This document shows positions 54,162 to 62,981 of a stretch of DNA of 64,000 bases, piece after piece. Below the pieces are notes generated by a model that worked only from the letters and a program-made list of their open reading frames with translations, did no database searches and was not told where the DNA came from. How positions within the stretch are numbered: the stretch's first letter is position 1; the number at the start of each line of letters is the position of its first letter. This DNA comes from JAWKTV01 sp041398905 (GTDB lineage: Bacteria > Planctomycetota > Planctomycetia > Planctomycetales > Planctomycetaceae): NCBI GenBank assembly GCA_041398905.1, contig JAWKTV010000003.1:62001-126000 (forward strand). The letters are read 5' to 3'. The translations under genes were made by a program, and so were the position numbers.

Positions 54162-55403
54162 TCAGAACTCGTCACGCGGACGCTCGCGTGGTTCCGGGCG
54201 TTCGTCGTTATCGTTGGGACGCGGTGGGGGCGGCTCGCCTTCACGTGGTCGCTCCCGATCTCCGGGAGGCGGCCGTTGACCGTCGCCGCGCCCCGGAGGC
54301 GGCCGCTGTGGCGGCGGTCGATCGCCGCCCTCGAAATCGCCTGGTCCGCGCTCGCCCCCAGGTCCGGGAAAGCCGCGATCCGCCCGATAGAGATCGGGCC
54401 GTCGAAACCGGCCCGGCCCTTCACCCGGACGCTCGCGGGCCAGATCTTCAAACACACGGCGAGGATTCAAGAACTCGATGATCTCGCCCACGTTCACATC
54501 GGTCTCGGTGCCAACCTGCTGATAGAGGTAACGCGCCTGCAACTGGTCGACGAACTCCTGCGCCCCGAGGTTGTACATCGCTTCCTGCTCTTCCGGAGGA
54601 AGCGTGTCGAAGAACTCCCGCAGCTTGACGGGATCGGTCCCCGACCGCGCTCGCTGGGACCGATCGACCTCTGCCTTCAGCGATGCCCAGAAGGTCAGAT
54701 ACTTGGCCGCGGGAGGCTTGTCAGCGTAGTAATCGTTGACCTCTTCCGGCAGCGATTCGGCAATCGCCCTGCGAAACGCGGAATTGGCCCCCAGCGTCGG
54801 CGAGCGTCCAAATCGCTTGCGGAGCAGATCGATCGTCTTGATGTAACGCGGCAAACCTTCCAGCGGCGCCTCATCTGGTCCGTAAAGTTGCTGCGATTCA
54901 CTGCTCGTCAACACGCCCTCGATGCCCGCCATCACGGCTTCGAGCTGCTCCGGGCTGAGGATCGCCTCTTGCAACTCGAACTCGGGAACATCGAGTCGCG
55001 TGGCGATCTGATCGCTGACGATCGTGTCGGTCAGTTGCAGCTTCCGCTGCACATCGGCCGCCTGTCGCAGTTGCTCCCGCTGGTAGCCGTACAGGGTTCC
55101 CAGCCAGCGGTAGTAGCTGTCCATGGTGGTGGAAAGCCGGCCCTGGTTGTCGCGTCGGTCGAGCTGCAACTTGGCCGCGAAGTCGCGCCACTGCTGGCGC
55201 TCGGCGTCGCTCATCGACTGCCAGCGGGCTTCGTTGCGCTGCAGCCGGCTCCGCTCGGAGTCCGTCATCTCGGCAATCCGACGGGAGTTCTCCTGCAGGC
55301 GGCTCTGCTCGGCGGCGTCACCTCGCAGCAACAGGGGACCGATCGCCACGCCAGCGACCAGACCCAGTAGAATCGCGATCGTACCGCTAGCGGGGCGACG
55401 CAT
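54162..55403 (-). CDS. Membrane-anchored DUF3106-like protein with Pro/Arg-rich tail
   Basis: A 413-residue protein. Residues 5-25 (GTIAILLGLVAGVAIGPLLL) form an anchor. The following region repeats the LQ/MT-x-x-ERSRLQ and MSDAERQQWRDFAAKL patterns typical of DUF3106-like helical, proteins that count MTxxxR steps. A large alpha-helical domain follows (about 100-310). From about 320 the tail is almost wholly Pro, Arg, Gly, Asp and Glu (RPPPQRPPPGRGDGQRPPPG). GAGGTCGATC precedes ATG 55403; the start lies inside the anti-sigma gene (17-nt overlap). Third gene of a sigma/anti-sigma operon, so likely its sensor or target. Confidence 0.6.
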   Translation of the reverse strand: MRRPASGTIAILLGLVAGVAIGPLLLRGDAAEQSRLQENSRRIAEMTDSERSRLQRNEARWQSMSDAERQQWRDFAAKLQLDRRDNQGRLSTTMDSYYRWLGTLYGYQREQLRQAADVQRKLQLTDTIVSDQIATRLDVPEFELQEAILSPEQLEAVMAGIEGVLTSSESQQLYGPDEAPLEGLPRYIKTIDLLRKRFGRSPTLGANSAFRRAIAESLPEEVNDYYADKPPAAKYLTFWASLKAEVDRSQRARSGTDPVKLREFFDTLPPEEQEAMYNLGAQEFVDQLQARYLYQQVGTETDVNVGEIIEFLNPRRVFEDLARERPGEGPGRFRRPDLYRADRGFPGPGGERGPGDFEGGDRPPPQRPPPGRGDGQRPPPGDRERPREGEPPPPRPNDNDERPEPRERPRDEF

Positions 55404-55917
55404 GATCGACCTCCCCTCGAATCTCACTCATCAGCCGTTCGCTGTTGGAGAGCCGTTCCAGAAAATCGGTGCTGCCAATCTCGGTGTACTTGTCGAGCTG
55501 TTCGATGATCTCGAAGTCCCGGACGACGGTGTCGTAAGGGCGGGGAGCCCAGAACCTGGTTGCGGAGTACCCGATGGCACCCGCGACGAGCAACAATGCA
55601 ATCCAGCCGATGTACGACAACGACCGGCGGATACCGTCGATCAGCGGTGAACTGACCAGGTCCGGCTTGATTTCGTCAAGCCGGGCCGTCGCCATCGTCC
55701 GTTCGGTGAAATCCCCGGATGCCTTGGGGCGAGGCAGCTCGCCCAACAGCTCATACGTCGCCGCCAGCAGTTCCACGTCTCCACGGGCGACCGCGCTGCC
55801 GGCGATCAACTGTTCGATCTTCCGCGTATCCTCGTCCGACAACTCACCGTCGAGATACGCCACGAGTTCGTAGCGCTGCTCGGTCGTCAGGCGGGTGAGT
55901 CGTTTCTCGGAGGCCAT
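55387..55917 (-). CDS. Anti-sigma factor-like membrane protein
   Basis: A 176-residue protein. The N-terminal 60 residues read YELVAYLDGELSDEDTRKIEQLIAGSA, the typical helix pair of anti-sigma (zinc-finger-like) domains, but without the HxxxCxxC ligands. One transmembrane helix lies at about 100-118 (IGWIALLLVAGAIGYSATRFW), followed by about 55 extracytoplasmic residues with FEIIEQLDKYTEIGSTDFLERL. It lies 131 nt downstream of the ECF sigma gene, as expected for its regulator. The signal it reads is unknown. Confidence 0.75.
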   Translation of the reverse strand: MASEKRLTRLTTEQRYELVAYLDGELSDEDTRKIEQLIAGSAVARGDVELLAATYELLGELPRPKASGDFTERTMATARLDEIKPDLVSSPLIDGIRRSLSYIGWIALLLVAGAIGYSATRFWAPRPYDTVVRDFEIIEQLDKYTEIGSTDFLERLSNSERLMSEIRGEVDHASPR

Positions 55918-56048
55918 CTCGTTGGGTCTTCAGGAACGCGGGGGTGATGAGCGAGTGCCGCTCGAAAATGCGGAAACGGGATTGGACCGCTGAAGGCGGC
56001 GGAGTGCCTCAAAGGTTGTGCGGTGATCGATGAGACGAATCGTGCGGG

Positions 56049-56672
56049 CTATCCTCCCGGCCTGACATAAGGTTCCAGAATCCCGCGCAAGCTATCCCGG
56101 GCCCGCGAAAGGAGCGACTTCACCGCTTCGACCGACAACTCCATCGCCTCGGCGATATCGACGTAGCTCATCCCCTCGAACTTGTGCAGCAGCAGCGCCA
56201 TCCGCTGCCGTTCGTTGAGCGTCTCCATCGCCCCCTGCACCAGCTTTTGCAGCTCCCCTTTCTCCAGTTGACGGGCTGGCATCAGCGCGGACTTCTCAGC
56301 GAGCAGTTTCTCCTGCGGATTCAGGCCGAGCGGGCCACTGTCGACCGGTGCCAACTGCGACTCCTTCCGCCGGCTGGACGACCGCCGCGAGTTGCTGGCG
56401 AGGTTGTTGGCGATGCGGAAGACCCAGGTCGAGAACTTCGCCGTCGGCTGATACCCGTTTCGAGCGCGATAGATGCGGAGGAACAGTTCCTGTGCCAGGT
56501 CCTCGGCGGTCGAATTATCGCCGCCCAGCAGGTTCGTGAGAATCGCCACGATGCGGTGCTGGTAGCGGTCCACAAGCTGTGAGAACGCCTGATTGTCCCC
56601 CCCCTTGACGCGCAGCATGAGCTGTACTTCGGGGTCTTTGAGATACGGAGATGAACTGGCGGCAGAGACCAC
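56049..56672 (-). CDS. ECF-type RNA polymerase sigma factor
   Basis: A 207-residue sigma-70 family factor. Region 2 is seen as FSQLVDRYQHRIVAILTNLLG...AEDLAQELFLRIYRARNGY...FSTWVFRIANNLASNSRR (about 30-105). Region 4 is LNERQRMALLLHKFEGMSYVDIAEAMELSVEAVKSLLSRARDSLRG (about 150-196, in pieces), the helix-turn-helix that binds the -35 element. A 45-residue polar linker separates them. GTG 56672 is the likely start; no clear ribosome site is visible. It heads an operon with the anti-sigma factor and the DUF3106-like protein and probably activates it. Confidence 0.9.
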   Translation of the reverse strand: MVSAASSSPYLKDPEVQLMLRVKGGDNQAFSQLVDRYQHRIVAILTNLLGGDNSTAEDLAQELFLRIYRARNGYQPTAKFSTWVFRIANNLASNSRRSSSRRKESQLAPVDSGPLGLNPQEKLLAEKSALMPARQLEKGELQKLVQGAMETLNERQRMALLLHKFEGMSYVDIAEAMELSVEAVKSLLSRARDSLRGILEPYVRPGG

Positions 56673-57162
56673 GCGGTGAGCCGTCCTGTCGAAGGGCCGC
56701 GACGAATCAGCGGCGATGGGGTTGAATCCAGTCCCACATCATAATGACCCCGGTCCGCGAGACAACGGCGGGCCGTTGTCAGAATCACGAATCAGGTGTG
56801 GTCGCTTGAGGTGGCGAGCCGGTGGCCGTGAGGCCCCGAAACCGTCGGATGCGTTGCGAACGCCAACACCGTCGAATCACGCAGTGCTGTCCGGGCACCG
56901 CCTGGTCCGGGTGCTGACGCACTTCGGCTCGCCAGAGTCGCCGCGTGTCATCGCGACTGTGTCCGCGTCGCCGTGACTTTGACACGCCCGCACCGCGCCC
57001 CCCGCGATCGCCTCCGCCCCCCCACCAACCAGCGACTGCACTCGTCCCCAACGGGGCCGCCGACGCGATTCGGTCGCGTCGGCGGTGACCTCGCAATACA
57101 GTGGGGTTCTGGCGTCTCCCGCGTGCAGTGGCCCTACTTCGATTCCTGACCGGAGCCTCGCG
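56673..57162. other. Divergent gap between the sigma factor gene and the GCS2 gene
   Basis: About 490 nt without a conserved frame. It includes C-rich tracts near 57000-57020 and the hairpin at 57057-57085. Promoters of both divergent units are expected here. Confidence 0.4.
57057..57085. promoter_or_regulatory. Perfect 12-bp hairpin in the leader of the GCS2 gene
   Basis: CCGCCGACGCGA (57057-57068) and TCGCGTCGGCGG (57074-57085) are perfect inverted copies around TTCGG. No T-run follows on either strand, so it is not a plain terminator. It lies 78 nt before ATG 57163 and could be a leader structure or repeat. Confidence 0.4.
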
Positions 57163-58287
57163 ATGTCCGCACTTTCGTTCACTCGCAACGAATCCCCACG
57201 CTCGGCGTCGAAATCGAATTGCAGCTCGTAGATGCCAAGTCATTCGAACTCGTTAGCGGCATCGAGCCGATTCTTGACGCACTACCCGCCGAACTGCGTG
57301 AGTTCGTCAAACCCGAACTCATGCAGTGTTATCTGGAAATCAACACGGGGTCTGCCGAAACGTCGCCGATGTCCGCAGCGACCTCACCCGGAATCCTCAC
57401 GGGCCTCAAACAGGTCACCGATCAGCAGGACATCCGGTTATTCTGGGCGGCGACGCATCCGCTCTCGTCCTGGCGTCGGCAGGAGATCACCGTCAACGAT
57501 CGCTACTTCCAGCTTGTCGAGTTGATGCAGGACATCGCGCGTCGCCTCGTCACCTACCTTCGGGCTGCATGTGCATGTCGGCGTCGAGTCGGGCGACAAG
57601 GCGGTGATGATCTGCGACCGCATGCTCCGTCATCTGCCGTTGCTGCTCGCCCTCTCGGCGAACTCGCCCTTCTGGGAGTCCCGCCCCACCGGAGTGCACT
57701 CCAATCGCTCGACGATCATGGGCATGCTGCCCACCGCCGGTCTGCCGCCGCCGATGCGGAACTGGAGCGAGTACACCTGGCTGGTGAACCACCTCGTCGG
57801 CACTGGCTTCATCCATACGATTCGTGAAATCTGGTGGGACATCCGCCCGCATCACAACTTCGGCACGGTGGAAATCCGCGTCTGCGACGTCCCCAAGAAC
57901 CTCGACCACGTCCTCGCGCTCACCGCGCTCGTGCAGACGCTCGTCAAAGCCATCTCGCACGAGATCGACGAAGGAACCTATCAGTCGGAGTACCATCCGA
58001 TGATGGTCGCGCAGAACAAGTGGCGCGCGACCCGCTACGGGGCCGACGCAAAGCTCGTCGATAGTGACGACTACAAAGCCTACTCGGTTCAGGAGACGAT
58101 CAATCGTCTTGTCGACCGCCTCGGACCGACTGCGGACGAACTGGGTTGCCGCACCGAACTCGAAAACTGCCGGGAGCTGCCGACCTGCACCGGCGCGCAG
58201 GAGCAACTTGAGATCTACGCAGAAACCTTCAGTCGCCGCAAAGTGGTGGAACAGATGCTCGAAGCGAACGAGTGGCGGCCGGAATGA
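57163..58287 (+). CDS. Glutamate--cysteine ligase type 2 (GCS2)/carboxylate-amine ligase (two frameshifts)
   Basis: ATP-grasp-related ligase of about 375 residues after repair, like YbdK, which joins glutamate and cysteine weakly. The N-terminus is ESPTLGVEIELQLVDAKSFEL, with GVEIELQLVD as the hallmark. ELMQCYLEINTG and WAATHPLSSWRRQEITVNDRYFQLV follow, then FGLHVHVGVESGDKAVMICD, LLLALSANSPFWE, STIMGMLPTAGLPP and NFGTVEIRVCDVP. Breaks near 57195 (one C restores PTLG) and 57550 (before TFGLHVHVG). The start is ATG 57163. The stop overlaps the next start (ATGA). A thiol product coupled to homocysteine metabolism is inference. Confidence 0.8.
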
Positions 58288-59215
58288 ACACCCGCCGTTC
58301 CCGGGCGGAGTTCCTCGATCGCTGGCGGACCGGGGTTCCGTTGTTGCTCGATGGTCCGACCGGCACCGAACTGGAAAGTCGCGGGGTCGACACCACGGGC
58401 CCGCAGTGGTCGGCCGCCGCGCTGCTCCGGTGTCCCGAAGTTGTTCGCGCCATTCACGCCGACTACGTCGCGGCCGGTGCGGAAGTGCTCACCGCGAACA
58501 CGTTCCGGACGCATGCGAGAAACCTCGCGGCGATCAACGCGGCCGATCGCGCGGCTGAACTGACGACCCTCGCGGTCCGCCTCGCGAGAGAAGCCGCTGA
58601 CGACGCGAATCGTCCCGTCTGGGTCGCAGGCTCACAGGCTCCACTGGCCGACTGCTACTCGCCGGAACTCACCGACGACGAACCGACCCTTCTGCGGGAA
58701 CATCGAGCGATGGCGGAGCATCTCGCCAGCGCCGGGGCCAATCTCATTCTTGTGGAAACGCAGCCAACGCTTCGGGAAGCGCTCGTCGCCACGCGCGCGG
58801 CCCTGGGGACCGGGTTGCCGGTCGTCACTTGTCTGGTCTGCAATCGTGACGGGCAGTTGCTCTCCGGCGAACGGCTGACCGACGCCGCGCAGGCGATCGG
58901 CGAGCTGCCGGTCCTCAGCATCGGCGTCAACTGCATCGTCGCCGAGTCGGTCGCCAACGCCATTCGCGAGTTGCGGAACGCCTTACCCAATCTGCCGTTG
59001 ACGGTTTACGCGAACATCAGCGAGTTCGTCGGGAACGGAGTCTGCGCGACGCTGCTTCTGCAGCACCGGAACGGTACGCCCGGCTCGCCAGCGGCTGGCT
59101 GACTGCCGGGGTGCGACTCGTCGGTTCCTGCTGCGGCACCACACCGGCGCACATCAAGTCACTCAGACTGGCAATCTCCGCCCGCTCGCTTGAGTGCGGA
59201 CTCGACGGCCACTGA
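58284..59215 (+). CDS. Homocysteine S-methyltransferase family protein (one frameshift)
   Basis: Zinc-dependent methyltransferase of about 310 residues, the family of MmuM and the MetH N-terminal domain, moving a methyl group from S-methylmethionine, betaine or a folate onto homocysteine. Visible: LLLDGPTGTELESRGVD (about 23-39), ADYVAAGAEVLTANTFRTHARN, AGANLILVETQPTLREAL, the zinc Cys in LSIGVNCIVAES (about 214), and the Cys pair in RLVGSCCGTTPAHIKSL. The last part lies in another frame from about 59045 (ERYARLASGWLTAGVRLVG). The start ATG 58284 overlaps the GCS2 stop, so the pair is co-translated. Confidence 0.82.
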
Positions 59216-59234
59216 GCCGAACCGCGATCTCTGG

Positions 59235-61398
59235 TTACGCCGCGCGTCGACACTCGTCACTCGACCCGACCGCGGCACCCGGAAGTTGAAGCTGGATCGT
59301 CACCAACTCCTCATTCGCCGGTTCCGCGCGCAGGGCGACCAGTGCGGTAGCCGGCGTGGCCGTGGGGGTGCCAGGCAAAGCGTGGCTCGCGCAGCCGCCG
59401 TTGACGGACCGCATCGGAATCTCGCTGCGAGGAGCCTCTGTCGCCGGCTCGATCTTCTGAGTCAGCAGCTTCCACGCCCAGCCCAGCGTCCGACGGTAGG
59501 TCAGCAGCAGGGCCATCATCCCGAGGAACTGCATCCCCGCGTCGATGAAGTGGCCACGGGCCTTGAGGCCGATGCGCCGCATGAGCCGGCGCGGCTTCGA
59601 GAGACGATCAAGGTCCTCCTGCGGTCGAGTCTCCGCATCGGCGAGACGGATGGACGACTTCGACCAGACCAGCGCGATCAGGAATCGCACGGGGTTGAAG
59701 AACCAGGTGTAGCCGGCCAGCAGGTACAACTGCTTCAGCCACGGCCGCGGATGCTTGGAGGCGATCACGTACCCGCCATCGGAGATACGGCGTTCGATCG
59801 GTTCACCGCCGACCGACTGGAACGCCAGCCCGGAGTTGTACGTGTCGGCGAACCATTTCGATCCCGGCGAAGGGCTGAGCATCAACACCTGCATGTACAG
59901 GGCTCCCGCGCCCCGCAGGGTCTGGAGCTGGTTGACGAGTCCGTAGTTGCTTTTGCGAGAAACGAGCGGCTGCGTGTCGTGATGCATCATCATCGGCATC
60001 GGCACGATCCCCGCTTCCCGCAGCAAGCGGAACGCCTCGACGGTCTTGCTCTCGTTTTGCCCCTTCTTCACCAGCGTCGCGGTCAGGTCTTCGACCCCCA
60101 TCCACAGCCAGTTCAGCCCCGCATCGCGGATCGTCGTCAAATGGTCCTGCAACTGGATCGTGTCGTGGACTGTTGCTTCGGTTCCCCAGCGAATTTTGCA
60201 GTAGGGACGCTGACGGTCGCGCGCGAGCTTCGCCAGCGGCTCGGCGATCGCCAGGGTTCGCTCGCGGTCATTAAAGAAGTTGTCGTCGGTCCCGAAGAAG
60301 TTCGAGATGCGGTACTCGTTCGCGATCGAAGCGAAGTCGTCCCGGATTCGCTCGGGACTCTTGGTGCGGTGCTGGAACTGGTTGTAGGCGGGAATCGGGC
60401 AGTACGAGCAGCGGAACTTGCAGCCCGTCGTCAGCACGATCGACGAGATCGGCGAGAGGTGTTTGACCTTGGCCGGCGGCAAGGCGTGCGGTCCGAGCGT
60501 CGCCAGCTTCGACGGCGGCTCCAGCAGGCCATAGCCCAGCACCGAAGCGCGGCGTCTCATCCAGGTCGCCAACGAGCCGTTGGATACCGGTATCCACCAG
60601 CTCCACCACTCGCCCTTCGGGACGATCAAAGGTCGGGTAAACCAGCCCCGGAATCTCATCGAGCCCGCCGGCGTCGCGGACCCGCTCGAACACCGAACGC
60701 AGCGACTCGCCATGCGCCCGCGCGGCGAGCAGCGTCTCGATGAGTTGCAGCAGCACGTACTCTTCACCGGTGCAGGCGATATCCGGCCGGCCGGCGGGTG
60801 TGCCGTCACCGTAGGGAATCCACGGCTCGTAAATGGTCAGCGGCCCGCCGATGATGATCAGTGGCCGACGACTCGGCTCGATCAGGCAGGCGTCGTTGAT
60901 GAGCTTCTGCGCCTCGTCCGCATGCATGCCCATGCTCGAAACGAGGAACAGGTCGGGAATCCGGCCATCGAGCCGCATTTTCGAGGGGCGGAACTGCTTG
61001 TTCCACTGCTGCAGCACGATGCGGGTCTTCTCGAAGCCCGAGTCGACAAGGGCCGCACCGAGCGCACGCACACCAGCCGGCGCCATTCGCAGGTCGGCGA
61101 ACACGAACGGCAGAATTCGTGTGCGATGATCGAAGGCGTACGCGATGACCGTCGTCAGGTCATGCCGTTTCGCAACCAGCCGCAGTCGCCGGCGAATGTC
61201 GGTCATTTCGCCAGCGGGGAGTCGTCGGTCGCCTTTGGCGCGGCTTGGCAGTTCCATCGTGACATCCGTGTCAGTAGTCGCTCGTCGACCGTGGGGAGCG
61301 AGGTCGGCCGGCCGTTCCTGAGCCGGGGTCAACCAGTCCTCCGGAGGAAGGTGAAGCGCCCGGGAGCTTCCGGCGAAACGCCTGGGAAGCGAACGCAT
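59235..61398 (-). CDS. Radical SAM protein with B12-binding-like N-terminal domain (one frameshift)
   Basis: About 720 residues after repair. Residues about 60-260 look like a Rossmann-type domain in the position of a cobalamin-binding domain (PDLFLVSSMGMHADEAQKLI, RPLIIIGGP, DIACTGEEYVLLQLIE), but the cobalamin DxHxxG motif is not seen. The radical SAM cluster motif CKFRCSYCPIP (CxxxCxxC) is at about residue 328, followed by FFGTDDNFFND, LNWLWMGVEDLTATLVKKGQ and LYMQVLMLSPSPGS. The C-terminal 130 residues have hydrophobic helices. Two bases lost near 60553 (CGCGCGC to CGCGC) break the frame at TPRASVLGYG. ATG 61398 is the likely start. Reaction unknown; methylthiotransferase-like, hopanoid or lipid steps are possible. 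Confidence 0.78.
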
Positions 61399-61644
61399 CA
61401 CGCGCCCCCCCCGGCACGCGATCAACAGAGTGTGATTGAAGGCAGTCTTACCTCAACTCGCCCGAATCCTTGCAGATTCCGCAAAGTCACGCGAGACCAG
61501 ATTCTGAACAAACCCACGCAGCCCCGCCCGGTGTGACGAACCCGCCAGTAATGGCAGTGGAGGGACGGTGAGTTGGGGGGTGTTCCGAGACCGGCGAAAC
61601 GGCCCTGCGACGCTAATCCTGCGTCTTCCCGAACCTGACGCACG

Positions 61645-62220
61645 TCAGTCCGCCCCGCACGTCGACCGCACCGCAGCCAGCATCGCAGCGGGTGAGTCGA
61701 GAGCGAACCGCCGCTGGAGGCCGCGCACGAAGCCGCGGGCCAGCCGCGCCGTTAGTTGCCGCGTGATCGAGTACGAATGGAGCCGGTAGACCACGCGGTC
61801 ATCAGCACCCCACACGACCTCGAACAGTTCCGCGCCAGCCAGTGGATGCCCGGCTGTCGTCGCGTAAATGAAGCCGAAATGACGCTCCGTATCGAAAACA
61901 TGCGTGATCTGACAGCAGGTGACGACCCACACCCCGAAGTATCGCACCACGACCGCCACTGTGCCGCCAACTGCGATCGGCAGTCGCGGCGGCTCCAGCA
62001 TCGCCCAGGCTTCCGGGAACTGTCGCCACTCCCCCAGCGCGGACCTGGCCGCCTCAAAGACCTCCTTGCCGCTTCCGAGTTCGATTTCCGCCCGATTCGG
62101 ATGGTAGCCGCGCGGCGGAGGGTCGGGCAGGACTGCGGGGGAGTCGAACACCGGACGAACCGACTCCCGAGCGATGTACCGTCTCAAGTGTTCCGGATCG
62201 GGGCGAAGGAGGGCGTACAT
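61645..62220 (-). CDS. DUF1990 family protein
   Basis: A 191-residue soluble protein. RGYHPNRAEIELGSGKEVFEAA, followed by WRQFPEAWAML, GGTVAVVVRYFGVWVVTCCQITHVFDTERHFGFIYATTAGHPLAGAELFEVVW (in pieces) and YRLHSYSITRQLTARLARGFVRGLQRRF (in pieces), match DUF1990, a START-like or polyketide-cyclase-like fold of unknown function. Length fits the family. The N-terminal 25 residues are specific to this protein. Genes on both sides are at least 150 nt away. Confidence 0.75.
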   Translation of the reverse strand: MYALLRPDPEHLRRYIARESVRPVFDSPAVLPDPPPRGYHPNRAEIELGSGKEVFEAARSALGEWRQFPEAWAMLEPPRLPIAVGGTVAVVVRYFGVWVVTCCQITHVFDTERHFGFIYATTAGHPLAGAELFEVVWGADDRVVYRLHSYSITRQLTARLARGFVRGLQRRFALDSPAAMLAAVRSTCGAD

Positions 62221-62380
62221 GCGAGGGGCTCAGTAGCCGATCAAGTGCGGACGGGGGGCGGGTCAGTCGCCGAAGGCTCGCCGTGCGACGCCGTTGAGCC
62301 GTCAACCTGCCCTGAACGAACCGAGCTTCGACGCTCTGCTTCACTCGCGAATCGGTAAAGGCCGGCGATTCAACCGCGAT

Positions 62381-62722
62381 TTAGTGGGGCCGCTCGTCAG
62401 CTCCGGTCGAATCGGTCGTCTCCGCTCGATGCTGCAACGGTGCGGCCGCATCGGTAAGGCCGTTGTCGGGTGATTCCCCCTGCCGCCGGGCCGCCAGCGT
62501 CGTCCGTCGATCGTGCGCCATCGCGAAGACCGCCACCACCATCAGCAGCACAGTCTCAATCAGAATGATTGTGACCCCATAGCGGTTGAAGAACCTGTTC
62601 GGCGGAGCATCGGGATGCCCGAACGTGGTGGCGAGCATGCACATGGCTGTGAAGGCGAACAGGCCACCGGCGACGGTGACAAGCTTGAACGGCAGACTGG
62701 CGGTCGATCTGGGCGGGCGCAT
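62381..62722 (-). CDS. Small membrane protein of unknown function
   Basis: A 113-residue protein. Two transmembrane helices lie at about 13-32 (LVTVAGGLFAFTAMCMLATTF) and 49-68 (VTIILIETVLLMVVAVFAMA) around a loop with DAPPNRFFNRYG; the last 40 residues are polar. No domain is recognised. The planctomycete-like pattern 'NRF..RYG' between two helices may be a small conserved family, which I cannot confirm here. Confidence 0.5.
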   Translation of the reverse strand: MRPPRSTASLPFKLVTVAGGLFAFTAMCMLATTFGHPDAPPNRFFNRYGVTIILIETVLLMVVAVFAMAHDRRTTLAARRQGESPDNGLTDAAAPLQHRAETTDSTGADERPH

Positions 62723-62981
62723 GGAGATATCGTAGCACGGCGAAGGCAGTTTCCCGACCGTCCGCGCAGCAGGACTGAAGTCGACACCCAGTCACGCGGC
62801 TGAGGCGGCCCGCCGCCCGATTGCGTCTGGATGTCGTGGCCCATACGCTGATCGGACGGGACGGCAGGTGCGCGGACGGTTCGGCTGGCGTTCGCTCGCC
62901 GCCGGTCCAATCCGTAACCTCACGTCATCGGAAATCTCGGCGACGCCGATCGGCAGCAATTCCCAGCGAGAATGATTGACC

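Noticed and set aside
53971..54162. 63-residue minus-strand frame overlapping the stop of the DUF3106-like gene (TGATG)
   Set aside because: The overlap is tempting, but the sequence has no ribosome site, no hydrophobic segment and no recognisable family. It stays a weak possibility.
59190..60743. 517-residue plus-strand open frame
   Set aside because: Antisense to the radical SAM gene that carries a clear CxxxCxxC motif.
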